Shown: in pieces, positions 1-10,256 of the stretch
Numbering within the stretch: the first letter of the stretch is position 1
How the letters are laid out: every line of letters starts with the position of its first letter
DNA from: Leptodontidium sp. MPI-SDFR-AT-0119
Lineage: Eukaryota; Ascomycota; Leotiomycetes; Helotiales; Leptodontidiaceae
DNA: 64,000 nt
Reading direction: 5' to 3'
Assembly (NCBI GenBank): GCA_020726505.1
Contig: JAHLEZ010000014.1
Span: 372,001-436,000 of the forward strand
The notes under the pieces: generated by a model
The model's database searches: none
Seen by the model: only the letters and a program-made list of their open reading frames with translations
Told to the model about the DNA's origin: nothing
Position numbers and translations under genes: made by a program

Positions 1-1
1 T

Positions 2-616
2 GATCGGTCAAGGGATATGAGGGACAAGGAGATTGTGTATCGACGACCGAAGGTTTGGAGGGCGCCGAGTTGGAGCTGGGCTGCTGTTGAAGGGCCCGTG
101 ACGTACATTCCGCTGAGGCACTTTCGCAGCTGTTTGGAGATCATGCAGGTTACTACTGTTCCCAGCACTTTGGATCCGTACGGAAAGATTGAAGAGGACA
201 GTGGCAAGCTTGTTGTCAGAGGACGAGTCGTGCATGGCTTTTCTGTCAAAGTTGAGGAAATGCAGGAGGGCGATACTTATGAGGGGTACATAGCGGGGAA
301 GAGGTATGCTCTTTGGCGCGGAGAACATACTCGGACAATTTTACCAGATGATGGTGTGAATGAGATGAACATAGCTGGGGTCGAGAAACTTTCGGGCAAA
401 GTTACCTGTCTGTTGGTGGGTGTGGTGGAGCTGCCCGGAGCCGGTCGCGAAGATTTCTTTCTGGTTTTGAAGAAGGGTACTGGGGACCTGAATATGTATG
501 TGAGAATCGGGGTTTCGCTGCGTCGATATCTGCACCACAGAGCAAACGAGAGCAACGACGACTCTGTGGATGGTCTGTTCAGAAGTGCGGTCGAGGAGGA
601 AATTACTATATGTTAG
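2..616 (+). CDS. HET-domain protein, C-terminal part (5' end outside window)
   Basis: The reading frame is open from the left edge (it reads DRSRDM before the first Met at 17) and stops at 614-616, so this is the 3' part of a longer gene. The segment APSWSWAAVEGPVTY near the start is the Trp-rich block found after the HET domain in fungal heterokaryon-incompatibility proteins, and the tail (GVVELPG, then a DFFLVLK stretch) also fits the end of that family. HET proteins trigger cell death after fusion of incompatible strains. The HET domain itself is not in the window, so the family call rests on the C-terminal blocks. No intron is needed in the visible part. Confidence 0.75.
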   Translation, partial: DRSRDMRDKEIVYRRPKVWRAPSWSWAAVEGPVTYIPLRHFRSCLEIMQVTTVPSTLDPYGKIEEDSGKLVVRGRVVHGFSVKVEEMQEGDTYEGYIAGKRYALWRGEHTRTILPDDGVNEMNIAGVEKLSGKVTCLLVGVVELPGAGREDFFLVLKKGTGDLNMYVRIGVSLRRYLHHRANESNDDSVDGLFRSAVEEEITIC

Positions 617-810
617 AATGTCTAAGCTGCAGAAATTGAATTGTTTGGGTGTTCTCTTCGAGTTGGTCAAACTTAGTCGAGGGACAGGGAAGTTTGATTG
701 ACTGTTGGCCATCGTTCAAGACTTTGGATTTCGGGCTCGTGGTGGGGTCGTTCGTGTATGTGAAGACATCACCAGCCCATGAGCACCGACGCTGCACAAG
801 AACTACATCT

Positions 811-2166
811 TCAGTTGCCATCGCAAGCTCTTGCGTATACAGTAGCCATCAACTTGTGGTATGCAGCCTCATCATCCTCTCTCCCGGTAATCGACCTGTC
901 CACAATTGGAATCACCCAGTCTTCGTCTTCTTCGACCGACTTCATGAACCCTTGAATATCATACCACGCGCCTATCGTATTGTTGAAAGCCATATAATGC
1001 TCTTTATGCATCCCAACCACCGCAAACGCCTCATCTGTCATCTCGGAGCAGTGATTCCGGGAGAACGAGTAGTGTTCGGGGTCGTCAGTTGGGAGCAAAC
1101 AATAAAGTCGAGTATAGTCGTGCTGGCCATTCTTCAAATTCTGAATCCCGAATGTAAACTCTTTCAGGTGTTTGAGTCCTTGCTCGATCTTGCCAAAGAG
1201 CTGAGACCATTGCATGCCAAACTCCCACTGATATTGGGGCTCAGGATCACCCCACGGTACTGGTTTGTAATGAAGCGGGTACTTCTCATCGTCCAGCTCG
1301 CAGTATGTGAAGAAATAGTTCACGATCGAGCATGTATCCAGGACTAGACGCTCCAATGTGCTGTGGGATAAAATCCATTCCAACTGCCACTCATGTGTGA
1401 TCATGTAATTACCCAATTTCAATTTCTTGAGATTCGGGAAATGAAGATCGCGCAATCTCAATTGTCTATCGTATCCCCAGCAGCGATTGACATGAATGGT
1501 TAGAGAAGTGAGGTTGGACTGTGCAGGAGTGAGCCACAGAGTGATCTCTGGTACGAAATCGCACCTCCAAAGAGTGAAATCACATTTAACACTCATGCGC
1601 AGTTCAGATATACGTCCAAGGATGGTATGGAAGGCTGGTGAGCTTGTGAGACCACTGTCGTATAAATATTGCCCAATATTCACAAATGAAAGCGAGCGAA
1701 GATGCGAATGCTCGACACTGCTCAATGTTTCAAGCAAAGCAGTGAATCTCCTAGCACTGCCTTTGCTCGAATCAGCCGTGCGGCGATAAGGAATCAACCC
1801 CTCCTCATCCTCACCTGGTGCCCTGCCCCAGTATGACGTGACGTCGCGAAGGTTTGGGAAACGGCCCATCAGCACAATGATCCTTTCGTCTCTGTTCTTG
1901 AGATCCAAGTCACCAGGCGAGCCATAATATCTTGTTTCTTCCTCTGTATGGAGCTGGAAACTAGTCACTTCTGTGGAGAGGCAGGAGGCGAGAATATGTT
2001 GGACTTTTTGGACATGGGCCTCGGAGAACGTGACTTCAAGCTCAGAGAAGAGCCGTCGTGTGGCTGGCTTTCCGAGAGCTTTGCAGACAAGTCGTAGGCT
2101 CGGAAGGCTCTCCTTACCAACATTACTAACAATCAAGTCCTTGAGCTCTGCAGGTAGGAGGTCCAT
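811..2166 (-). CDS. F-box / leucine-rich-repeat-like protein
   Basis: A 451-residue single-exon protein starting at ATG 2166. Residues 1-40 (LPAELKDLIVSNV, then SLRLVCKALGKPATRRLFS) look like a short fungal F-box, which would bind Skp1 in an SCF ubiquitin ligase. The middle has irregular LRR-like segments (LTSLTIHV, FPNLKKLKLGNY, STLERLVLD) that would recognise a substrate. The C-terminus is acidic (SVEEDEDW, GREDDEAAYHKL). Its substrate cannot be read from sequence. A decayed copy lies directly upstream at 2533-3930 on the same strand, so the pair is a tandem duplication of which this copy stayed intact. Confidence 0.8.
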   Translation of the reverse strand: MDLLPAELKDLIVSNVGKESLPSLRLVCKALGKPATRRLFSELEVTFSEAHVQKVQHILASCLSTEVTSFQLHTEEETRYYGSPGDLDLKNRDERIIVLMGRFPNLRDVTSYWGRAPGEDEEGLIPYRRTADSSKGSARRFTALLETLSSVEHSHLRSLSFVNIGQYLYDSGLTSSPAFHTILGRISELRMSVKCDFTLWRCDFVPEITLWLTPAQSNLTSLTIHVNRCWGYDRQLRLRDLHFPNLKKLKLGNYMITHEWQLEWILSHSTLERLVLDTCSIVNYFFTYCELDDEKYPLHYKPVPWGDPEPQYQWEFGMQWSQLFGKIEQGLKHLKEFTFGIQNLKNGQHDYTRLYCLLPTDDPEHYSFSRNHCSEMTDEAFAVVGMHKEHYMAFNNTIGAWYDIQGFMKSVEEDEDWVIPIVDRSITGREDDEAAYHKLMATVYARACDGN

Positions 2167-2532
2167 GTTGAACAGCGTCGGACTGGAGAGGCACGTCCAG
2201 TGCGACTATACGACAATCGTGGACGGCTGGGGGGCTTGTCGGACAGGTGGTTCTCGATATAGTGGTTAGAGCTTCCTTAGCAATTGAAGATACCCGTGTG
2301 TAAGAAGACCCAGGAATGCGCTCTTATTGATGTGGGATTAAAGTTGATGAATTTCGACCGAAACTGGTCACCTGGCGGTGAGCATTCTTACTAGACCGAG
2401 CTTTACTTCGTTAGCGCCAGCAATCAGGATCGAGAACAGAGACTCACGTGGAAGGCGGCAGGGTCATATTAAATATGTCTGAGTTAACAATTTTCGGCAA
2501 GAATTGCGACATCTCGAAGAGCTGAATAAGAG

Positions 2533-3930
2533 CTATGCTCTTGCTCTCACGGTCATCATCAATTTCTCGTACGCAGCCTTATCTTCAAGATCGGCCTGGA
2601 TCCTGAGCTGTTCATCACTCTCGGTCCCGCTTTGCACTGGATTCTGACCATTTATCTTTTTCCTATTTTCGCTCCATCTCCCTATTCTCTCACTTCACTT
2701 CCCCTCACCATCCAAATAATCTTGGACGCTAATCCATGGTGTCGGTTTCGTCCCCTTGTGAAACGCGATGTAATTTCTGTCATGAGAACCCATTCCCAAC
2801 TTTGCGAGACCAACCGTGTCGAAATTTCTGCCTGCATCCCAATCTCCAGCACCAAATTGGAACAGCCTCGGCTTTGGTGGCCTCACTTCAGTCTAGTTGA
2901 ATAAATTGGACCAGCGGAGAGGATGCTGCCTTGATGAAATGTGACCAGCACTCTGGAGGGCTGGATGTGTCCAGTAGCCTTCTGAATCGATTGGTCCATA
3001 TGCTTGAGCATAGCTCACTATTGAGCATCTATCCATAATGAGGACTTGAAGAGTAGTGTGTGAACAGATCCAATCCAGTTGCCAGCCGTGTGAGAACGTG
3101 TACAGCCCAAGCCCCAGTTTCCTCAGGTTGGGGAAATGCACAGAGCGCAAGTCGTATTTCGGTATATAGCCCCATAAGACATCAGCGTGAAGGGTGAGGC
3201 TCGTGAGGTTTGGCTGCGCAGGCCTCAGCCACGTCTCAGCCAGCTCATCAAAGAAACCGTACATCTCCAGGATTGACCAAGATTCTTCTGGGATAACAAT
3301 ACAATTTTCAAGCGGAGCTCAGAGATACGGCACAGTACCGAGGCGAAGTTCTCGAGAGATGTGGGGGCTCTATTATTGTAGTTCTGAAGGTTCTTGATTG
3401 AGAGAGACCTTAACTTGTGGATTGGGTTGTGCTGGTCGTTCAACGTGGCGAACAATCTCGACAAAATTTTGTATCGGAACCGAATTGTGTTTGCATGCAT
3501 CATCGGGAAATGAGTTCCAGGTCTGGGTCTGACCACAGCGCAGGATGTAGAAAATTCGACGGCCACATCACGAAGGTCGGGAAATGCATTGATGCATCTG
3601 CTTGCATCTTGGAATTGCGGTAGTGGCCTGGCTATTCTGGTACCCCGGTAGCGACGGAGGTGGTAGTGATTGTTCGGGTCCAAGCAGGTGGTAAATTTGA
3701 CACTGGTGACATCTTTCGAACGGCAAGGAGATGTGAGGATGGACTGTAAATTATCCAGGGGGTTTTTTTCTTCTCAAGCTTTGTCACTTGGAGCCAAGAA
3801 AACAACTCTCGAGTAGCTGGTTCGTAGAGAGACTTGGCTGTAAGACGAAGATTCACCAAATCCGAGCTAGCTAGGTGTTTTTGTTGCGATGAGATCCTTG
3901 AGTTCGCGAGATAGAAACTCCACGATAGTA
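2533..3930 (-). pseudogene. Decayed tandem copy of the F-box/LRR gene
   Basis: Collinear similarity to the neighbouring gene at 811-2166 is spread over several frames. From the 5' end: SRELKDLI matches the F-box start (about 3880-3915), then a frame change to LVNLRLTAKSLYEPATRELF; INAFPDLRDV and LENFASVLCRISELRL at 3300-3600; LRPAQPNLTSLTLHADVLWG and FPNLRKLGLG at 2900-3250; HDRNYIAF and ISVQDYLDGEG at 2695-2790; and EDKAAYEKLMMTVRARA, ending in a stop at 2533-2535. Each block aligns in order with the intact gene, so this is one gene broken by several frameshifts rather than several small genes. Introns could explain one or two of the frame changes but not all. Confidence 0.8.
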
Positions 3931-5091
3931 CGGGCAGCGCAGCCTTGCTGAACGGTCTGAACGGTCTGAAATAGGGGCTAGGTACAAGCGAGAGGAGCGG
4001 AATGTAAAAAATGCCTGGAGACTGGAGAATTATCGATAGCAGGTCAAAATTTTCAAAAATTCCCAAGACCATAACTCCAACAGCTCGGAAAATGGAGATA
4101 AACTCGTCCACCCCGCCAACAGGGTAGTCTTGGCGTCGGCGGTAATTTCACGTGATATCATGCACCTCGCCGCATTTCCAGGCTTGCCGGGCTGGTGCAA
4201 GGATGAAGGATCGAATTCTCCAGCATTTCCAACATCGTCCGGCCGGTTGTAGTCTGTTTGTTCTCGTCTCGACATACGTAAAGACCCCTTGCCTCTATCA
4301 TCTGGAATTGGGAATGTAATGAAAGCAGAACACACCCTCTCTGCAGAGGGAAAAGATCGCAGCTTTGCGATATATCCCACGCCCAGCATTGTTGACCCAC
4401 AGCTGGGCCTCGGTCGTGGCTCTCACATACGACTCCAGCGCTTCAACATGCAGCCAGCGCAAGTCATCACGACTCGAGGTGCTCATGCTGCGTTGTCTCG
4501 ACAACTGTCTTGCATTGATAGGACGGGAGGACGGAAAATTAATGCACTGGCATATGGTTCGTGAGCCCGGGCGCCGACGAGATGCGTTGTACTGCACATC
4601 GCCAGCACCTGACTGCCCGATACCACGTCTCGCGGATCCTCGGGCAGCAGAGAATCCTCCTCACTGGCTGCCTGACTCAAGACATGATGCTGGCGATCAC
4701 GAACTTATCACATCACTCAATGATCTTCGCCGGTGGAGACATATTCGCTTGCCGGATCCATAGAGGGAGCATTGGTTGTGTATAAAAGTCCGGATTGGGT
4801 GGTTTTTGACGCCCGACGATGCAAAATTTCACATCTCAGCCCGGATAAACTGGCGGCCCGGGTCGACTACAACAATTCCACCCCCACAGCACCTCACCGA
4901 CTCTCCTACGTGAAATGAGGGTTTTCCCAAAAGAAGATTCCATCACACACACTTTATTATTCACAACGCATAAAGTTGTGTTGCTCCCGCATCAGGTGAG
5001 GTGTGGATAGCTAGGGCAGGTAATGCAACCATAAGAACTCGCAGAGTTTTTCTTTCTTCCCCCCTTCTTTTCCTACCACATATTAAGACGC
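3931..5091. other. Intergenic region with the promoter of the repeat-protein gene
   Basis: No convincing gene. A short tandem duplication (ctgaacggt twice) lies at 3956-3973. A TATA-like tataaaag is at about 4781, and a C/T-rich tract (about 5049-5076) lies just before the ATG at 5092, as in many expressed fungal promoters. The overlapping open frames at 4030-4920 show no recognisable domain. Confidence 0.5.
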
Positions 5092-7908
5092 ATGTCTTCG
5101 CTATTGACCCTCTTCTACGTCCTCCTAGCATCATCCCTCACAGTGATGTCTTCTACTTCTGTGCTCTCACGCCTACGGGCAAAACTCTCCAGTCAGCCCC
5201 AACTGTTGGAAGGCCCCAAGTCCGGAACCCAGCAAGCACAGGATCGAGATGCCCTCCAGAAGTCAATATCAGATGCCGTAGCGGCTGCCCTCAACAACGA
5301 AGAGTTCACCAAAGCAGTTGCCAATCATCTGGCTATTCAGCTTCAACCCTCCCTCAAGGCTGCCCTGGATATCTCTGCCGTCGAGTCAAAACTCCTCGCA
5401 TCAAACGAAGAACTCTCCCAGAGAATCAACGAAACCACTACACAAACGACGTCCAAGATCTCCGAACTCTCGACACTCGTTGATACCTCAAACACCACAA
5501 CCACCGAGAAGCTATCGGCCCTCGATGGAGCTGTCACGAAAATCACCGACTCGCTGGTGGAGTTAGGAAACAACATCAAGGTGGTTCAGGAACAAGTTGC
5601 ATCTCCGGATACTTCTTTGTTGACTACACAAGGACAAAAATTGGATACAATCTCTACCGGACTGCAAACTCTGCCTTCTCAGTTGGAGAAGCTTGATACT
5701 ATCACTGCAGAGTTGGCTATTATCAAAGAGAATGCCGAGACTGTTGCTTCATTGAAGTCCATTTCTTCTGAGCTTGCTTCGGTCAAGACGGATCTTGAGG
5801 CTAGCACTAGCACTGGATTCTCCGGATTGAACACCCAAGTCGGTACTATCATCACTGCCATTGAATCTCAGAACTCCACATTGTCCGAGATCAAGGCCGC
5901 AGACTCAACTCCCGCCGTTGCTAGTCTCGAATCACAAATCGCTGCTCTCTCGACTGCCGTCTCTGGTCTCAAGAGTTCCGATGTCACCCCAGAAATTCTC
6001 GCCGCCGTCAAGTCATCAAACGAATCGCATGCTTCCCACGCCAAGGCATTGGCTGATATCCCAACTTCCATCGGCGAGATCAAGACCGTCGTTTCCACAC
6101 CAGCTCCTCTCCCTGAGAAGGTTGACCTATCATCTCTCGAATCCTCAATTCAAAGCCTTACCGCCACTGTTTCTGAGATCAAGACTGCCGTCGAGACACC
6201 TGCACCTGCCGCTGAAAAGACTGACCTTACTCCTCTCCAGACTTCGGTTGATAAGCTTGTCTCGACCCTGGATGGACACACTGGTACTCTTGGTGAAATC
6301 AAGTCTGTTGTTGCTGTCCCAGCTCCAGCAGCTGAGAAGGCCGATCTCTCCGGATTGGAAACATCAGTTGAGAAGCTCTCTGCCACCCTCGCTGAGATCA
6401 AGGCCGCTGTTGAGAAGGAAGTACCAGCTGCTGAGAAGGTTGACCTTGCTCCACTCACCACCACTCTCGACGCACACACCACCCACTTGTCAGAGATCAA
6501 GTCCGTCATTTCAGCTCCAGCCGCTGTTGCTGAGAAGACCGACCTGTCAAGCTTGGAGGCATCTATCGAGAAGTTGTCGGCATCTCTTGCTGAGATTAAG
6601 ACTGTCGTCGAGAAGGAAGCCCCGGCCGCCGAGAAGGTTGATTTCTCTCCTTTGGTTTCCACTCTGGATTCCCATACTGCCCACTTGACTGAGATCAAGG
6701 GTCTTGTTGCTACACCTGCCGCTGCCCCTGCTGTTGAGAAGACCGATCTTTCCGGACTCGAGTCATCAGTTGAGAAGCTCTCCGCTACTCTTGAATCCCA
6801 CACTGGCCACCTCACCGATATCAAGGGCGTCGTTGCTGTCCCAGCACCAGCTAGTGAGAAGGTTGATACCTCTGCCATCGAGAGCTCCATCAGCAAAATC
6901 CAAGCTCTTGTTGAAGCTTTCCCAGCCAGCATCAAGGATGACGAGATTCTTGCATCCGTCGCATCAATCAAGGCAATCGTTGAAGCTATCCCCGCTCCCG
7001 TTGCCGGGCAAGCTGTCAAGGACGACGAGATTCTATCATCTTGCGCTGCCATCAAGACTCTGATCGAGGGCCTCCCAGCACCATCTGCGCCAGTTGCTGG
7101 CAAGGATGACGAGATTCTTGCTTCAGTTGCCTCTGTGAAGGCTTTGGTCGAGGCTATCCCAGCTCCAGTTGCAGCAAAGGAGTTCAGCGATGTTGAGATT
7201 CTCGCGGCTATCAAGGCCATCCCAGCACCAATTGCACCAAAAGACATCAAGGATGATGAGATCTTGGCCTCCGTCCAATCCGTCAAGGCATTGGTCGAGG
7301 GCCTGCCAGCACCAGCTGCTCCAATCGCAGGCAAAGATGACGAGATCCTCGCAGCGATCAAGGCCATCCCAGTGCCAGCTGCACAAGTGCCAGGCAAGGA
7401 TGACGAGATCCTGACATCCATCGCTTCCGTCGAGTCCCTTGTTAAGGCACTCCCTGCACCAGCCGCCGCAGTCCCAAGCAAGGACGACGAGATCCTCTCT
7501 TCTATCGCCTCAGTCGAGTCGCTTGTCAAGTCTCTTCCCGCACCAGTTGCACCAAAGGACATCAAGGATGAGGAGATCCTCGCATCCATCGCCTCGGTCT
7601 CGACACTCGTCCAGGCTATCCCAACCACCTCACCAGCCGACAAGTCCGAGGAGATCATTACCGAGATCAAGAGCGTGAAGGTCGTCGCTGAGGAGACCAA
7701 GAAGGAGGCTGCTGCTCTTACCACCATCATCAGCTCTGGTCTCGACAAGGAGATCTTGAGCGAGGTCAAGATCGTTAAGGGTCTGGTTGAGAAGCAGAAG
7801 AGCGCTGTTGCAGTTGCTGATGTTGGAACTAACGACAAGGGCGCTCCTGTCAAGGAGAATGGAAATGGTGTCAAGGTTGACGCGGTTGAGATCGAGTCTG
7901 AGGCTTAG
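5092..7908 (+). CDS. Large repetitive, probably coiled-coil protein
   Basis: A single-exon frame of 938 residues. The first residues (MSSLLTLFYVLLASSLTVM) could be a signal peptide or membrane anchor. A second in-frame ATG at 5146 (MSSTSVLSRL) would give a protein without it, and the sequence does not decide between them. Residues about 20-330 are rich in Ser, Thr, Glu, Leu and Ile with heptad-like spacing. Residues about 340-600 hold long repeats around EKTDLSSLEASIEKLSASL followed by EIK and Pro/Ala linkers. Residues about 610-840 hold shorter repeats around KDDEILASVASVKALVEAIP. The C-terminus is Lys/Glu-rich. I do not recognise the family; the composition suggests an elongated scaffold or surface protein. 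No Cys-rich or catalytic motif is visible. Confidence 0.8.
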   Translation: MSSLLTLFYVLLASSLTVMSSTSVLSRLRAKLSSQPQLLEGPKSGTQQAQDRDALQKSISDAVAAALNNEEFTKAVANHLAIQLQPSLKAALDISAVESKLLASNEELSQRINETTTQTTSKISELSTLVDTSNTTTTEKLSALDGAVTKITDSLVELGNNIKVVQEQVASPDTSLLTTQGQKLDTISTGLQTLPSQLEKLDTITAELAIIKENAETVASLKSISSELASVKTDLEASTSTGFSGLNTQVGTIITAIESQNSTLSEIKAADSTPAVASLESQIAALSTAVSGLKSSDVTPEILAAVKSSNESHASHAKALADIPTSIGEIKTVVSTPAPLPEKVDLSSLESSIQSLTATVSEIKTAVETPAPAAEKTDLTPLQTSVDKLVSTLDGHTGTLGEIKSVVAVPAPAAEKADLSGLETSVEKLSATLAEIKAAVEKEVPAAEKVDLAPLTTTLDAHTTHLSEIKSVISAPAAVAEKTDLSSLEASIEKLSASLAEIKTVVEKEAPAAEKVDFSPLVSTLDSHTAHLTEIKGLVATPAAAPAVEKTDLSGLESSVEKLSATLESHTGHLTDIKGVVAVPAPASEKVDTSAIESSISKIQALVEAFPASIKDDEILASVASIKAIVEAIPAPVAGQAVKDDEILSSCAAIKTLIEGLPAPSAPVAGKDDEILASVASVKALVEAIPAPVAAKEFSDVEILAAIKAIPAPIAPKDIKDDEILASVQSVKALVEGLPAPAAPIAGKDDEILAAIKAIPVPAAQVPGKDDEILTSIASVESLVKALPAPAAAVPSKDDEILSSIASVESLVKSLPAPVAPKDIKDEEILASIASVSTLVQAIPTTSPADKSEEIITEIKSVKVVAEETKKEAAALTTIISSGLDKEILSEVKIVKGLVEKQKSAVAVADVGTNDKGAPVKENGNGVKVDAVEIESEA
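6100..6870 (+). repeat. Protein-coding repeat array A (long units)
   Basis: In-frame tandem units of about 40-60 codons. Each has Glu-Lys-x-Asp-Leu, a Ser/Leu helix, an optional HTxHLxEIK segment, and a Pro/Ala-rich linker ending in Ala-Glu-Lys. Unit lengths differ because the HTxHL segment is present in only some of them. Confidence 0.8.
6922..7620 (+). repeat. Protein-coding repeat array B (short units)
   Basis: About ten units of 20-28 codons with a core Lys-Asp-Asp-Glu-Ile-Leu, then a Ser/Val helix and a Pro-Ala-Pro linker. Some units are shortened (AAIKAIPAP), which suggests growth by unequal exchange. The array follows array A without a break in frame. Confidence 0.8.
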
Positions 7909-8488
7909 ATCTCCCGTTCGATTTTCTCTTTTCCAATGTGCAATGAAATCTCAGGGGAAGATGTACGATGCTCGGCGGAGGATGTAATGGACAATGCGGG
8001 GTGGTTTTACTTTGATTGACACGAAAAGCAAAGATGGTATGAGATGAGATGAAAGAGTGTACTGTTTTTTGTATTCCAGCGTACTTTGTTCTATACCCTA
8101 TGATTCGATGCCAGGCCTGGTCGAGCAAGCTAGAAATGCTTGGGCTCGATTGCTTTGGTGCGCTTAGAGGCTCTTTCTCCGTTAGGGAGAGAAAATGCTA
8201 TTCGTTGATTCTTTTCGCCTTTGACGTCTAATTCTCCTAGTTAAGAAGGTGTAGTGCTTCCACAAACTCATCCTGCGAATGTAGACTTTCTCATACGAAG
8301 CATTAGAACTTGATTCCCATCCTGGCGCAAGCGGACAAGGGAGTGTCAAGCGGGCAGGCAACTTGGGCATTCTCGTGGTTGACTCGCCGTATCTCGCAAC
8401 TCATTGACGAATTGATGGGCAGAATCATAAACATGGTTGAAAGGCCACTTTACATCCACATCACCACTTCTTCATCGACCCATGAATG
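7909..8488. other. Intergenic region between two convergent genes
   Basis: Holds the 3' flanks of the repeat-protein gene (+) and the CxxC protein gene (-). I see no gene, RNA or repeat in it. Confidence 0.5.
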
Positions 8489-10153
8489 TTAAAACTTCAG
8501 AGTTTCACTTCCATTGTCAAAGTTCCTGGCATTTCCTGGCCGAACGCTCTGGAAGGAGGTGTGAGTCTCTTCCCCGTTGCAAAATAGGCAAGGTTCCCAT
8601 TGGCCCAATCCAACATCAAACCATCCAGTGCCATTGTAACAATTCGTGCACCTCCGATTTAATTCTGTTATGCCGCAGTGAAAACAACATTTTCTCCGTT
8701 GGGAATCCATATGAGGAAGGCCGGAGCGGCATTCATTGCAAGGCTGGAAAACACTTCGGTGCCTGTCAAATCCAACCGCATGAGGGGCGCTGGAGCCCAA
8801 GTTGTTGAAAGATGCAGCTGCAGTTGCCGCCATAGCTATCACCGATGCCGACCGCGATATATCTCTGGTTCCGTTTGGAGCAAGGTCAGGGCTAAACCCA
8901 GTAAACGCAGAAGAGGTGTTTGCCTGAAAGAAATCAAACCCATCGTTCATAACATCCATGGCGGTGCCAAGCCCCTTGGACACCATTGTTGAGACTGCTG
9001 GCAGAACTACATCCTTGGGATCTACTTCGTGGTTCAAATGGTCTTGGGGGCGCAAGTGAGTATCATCGCCACTGGGGAAGAGCAACTCGCTGACGGAAAG
9101 TCGATTTAGCCTGGGATCTGATTGAGATGTTGGATCCCGTACTGAACGTGATGCATCTTGAAAATCAACGTCGGTCTGTTCTCCAGCCATACCGCCAGGA
9201 TTTAAACGAGAGAGTCCGGTGGGCGAAACGTTATAACGCCTCTTCGGAATTACTGCCGGTGTTGGCAATGGGCTAGTAGGAAGACCTTTTTCGATCAGGG
9301 AATCGGTAGTTTTTGCTACCTCCTCCCACTCAGTTCTTCCAGAATCTACCTGACGCTGATAGAAATTTTTGACCTACTCGTAAATGTTAGATAGCAGGTT
9401 TCATTGTGTATCGACAATACAAGTGTGTAGTGACTGGAACGGGCGTACCATGATATGTGTTTTTGATGTCATCCACTTCGCAATACCATGCCAGTTGGTA
9501 CCGGAATGTGCCAGGAGGGCTGGAGGGTCAGTCTGTTCTGGAACACTCCAATAAGAAGAGGTCTGCTGCAAAAGCTGATTGTCTTGTTTGGGCTCAGGAA
9601 GTGGTGGTGGCGGCGGCGATGGTGATTGTGTTACTGGAACTACAGGGCAACTCGATGGAGACATCTCGTAGCGGGTACCAGAGGGACTGCGTGGTGCATA
9701 AGTCTCGATCCGTCCTATCCCCGTAAGGGAGGGGTAAGACGGAGATACTAAAGCCCTTGCAACAGATGACGGAGAGGTTTCCAAGGATTCCCCGAGTTGC
9801 TCGTTAGTCGTATTTTTGGTGACAGCGAACTTGCTCAAGCATTTCCCCGTACCCCGTTCTTCTGGGCTCAAGAGCCTTTCCCACTCTGGCTCTGTGATAG
9901 CCAGCTGCATGTCATCGTATGCAATAACAGCGTTTTTGATAGCGCATTGTCGATCCTCCTCCCAGTCATAGTCATATTCCCATGCGTCCAGTTTCCACCA
10001 TTCCCGTGACAACCACCACAAGCCAGAGTCATTCTGCACCGCAACCGACTTAACGAGCCTGGAGGCACGAGTCTGTGGTCTACAGGCGGTTTCGCGAGGC
10101 ACTTTCAGGCTTAGAAAATACAAAGTAGGCGAGTTCACGCTTAAATATATCAA
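8489..10153 (-). CDS. CxxC zinc-binding protein, 5' end unresolved
   Basis: Two exons join in frame: 9449-10153 and 8489-9373, with a 75-bp intron 9374-9448 (GTACGC donor, CTAAC branch, TAG acceptor). The C-terminal third has four CxxC pairs (CNEC, CFHC, CTNC followed by NGTG, CLFC), spaced like a DnaJ-type or ribbon zinc module. The centre is Pro/Ser-rich with a PPPPPLPEP run. The N-terminal part contains a Trp/acidic block (WWKLDAWEYDYDWEEDR, AYDDMQLAITEPEWERLL). The frame opens upstream without an ATG, so a first exon, a later Met or an annotation error must be considered; 10153 is only the limit of the open frame. It lies 103 bp downstream of the NACHT gene on the same strand. Function unknown. 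Confidence 0.55.
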
Positions 10154-10256
10154 CGAACGCTTAATCGTTTTGCTTTATTATTGAAATACACGATAAAGAA
10201 GAAGTATATCTGTCTTTCTATTAACTAGATTTTTGAATTGTTATTTTGCGTAAGAA

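Noticed and set aside
649..1347. A 232-residue plus-strand frame opposite the F-box gene
   Set aside because: It overlaps a longer frame with clear F-box and LRR features on the other strand and has no domain of its own.
2695..3683. Three separate small genes on the minus strand
   Set aside because: Each aligns in order with a different part of the intact F-box gene at 811-2166, so they are pieces of one pseudogene.
6150..7874. A 574-residue open frame on the minus strand opposite the repeat-protein gene
   Set aside because: It is the antisense of an in-frame repeat array, which stays open because the repeats lack reverse-frame stops. The plus-strand frame is longer and has the protein-like repeats.
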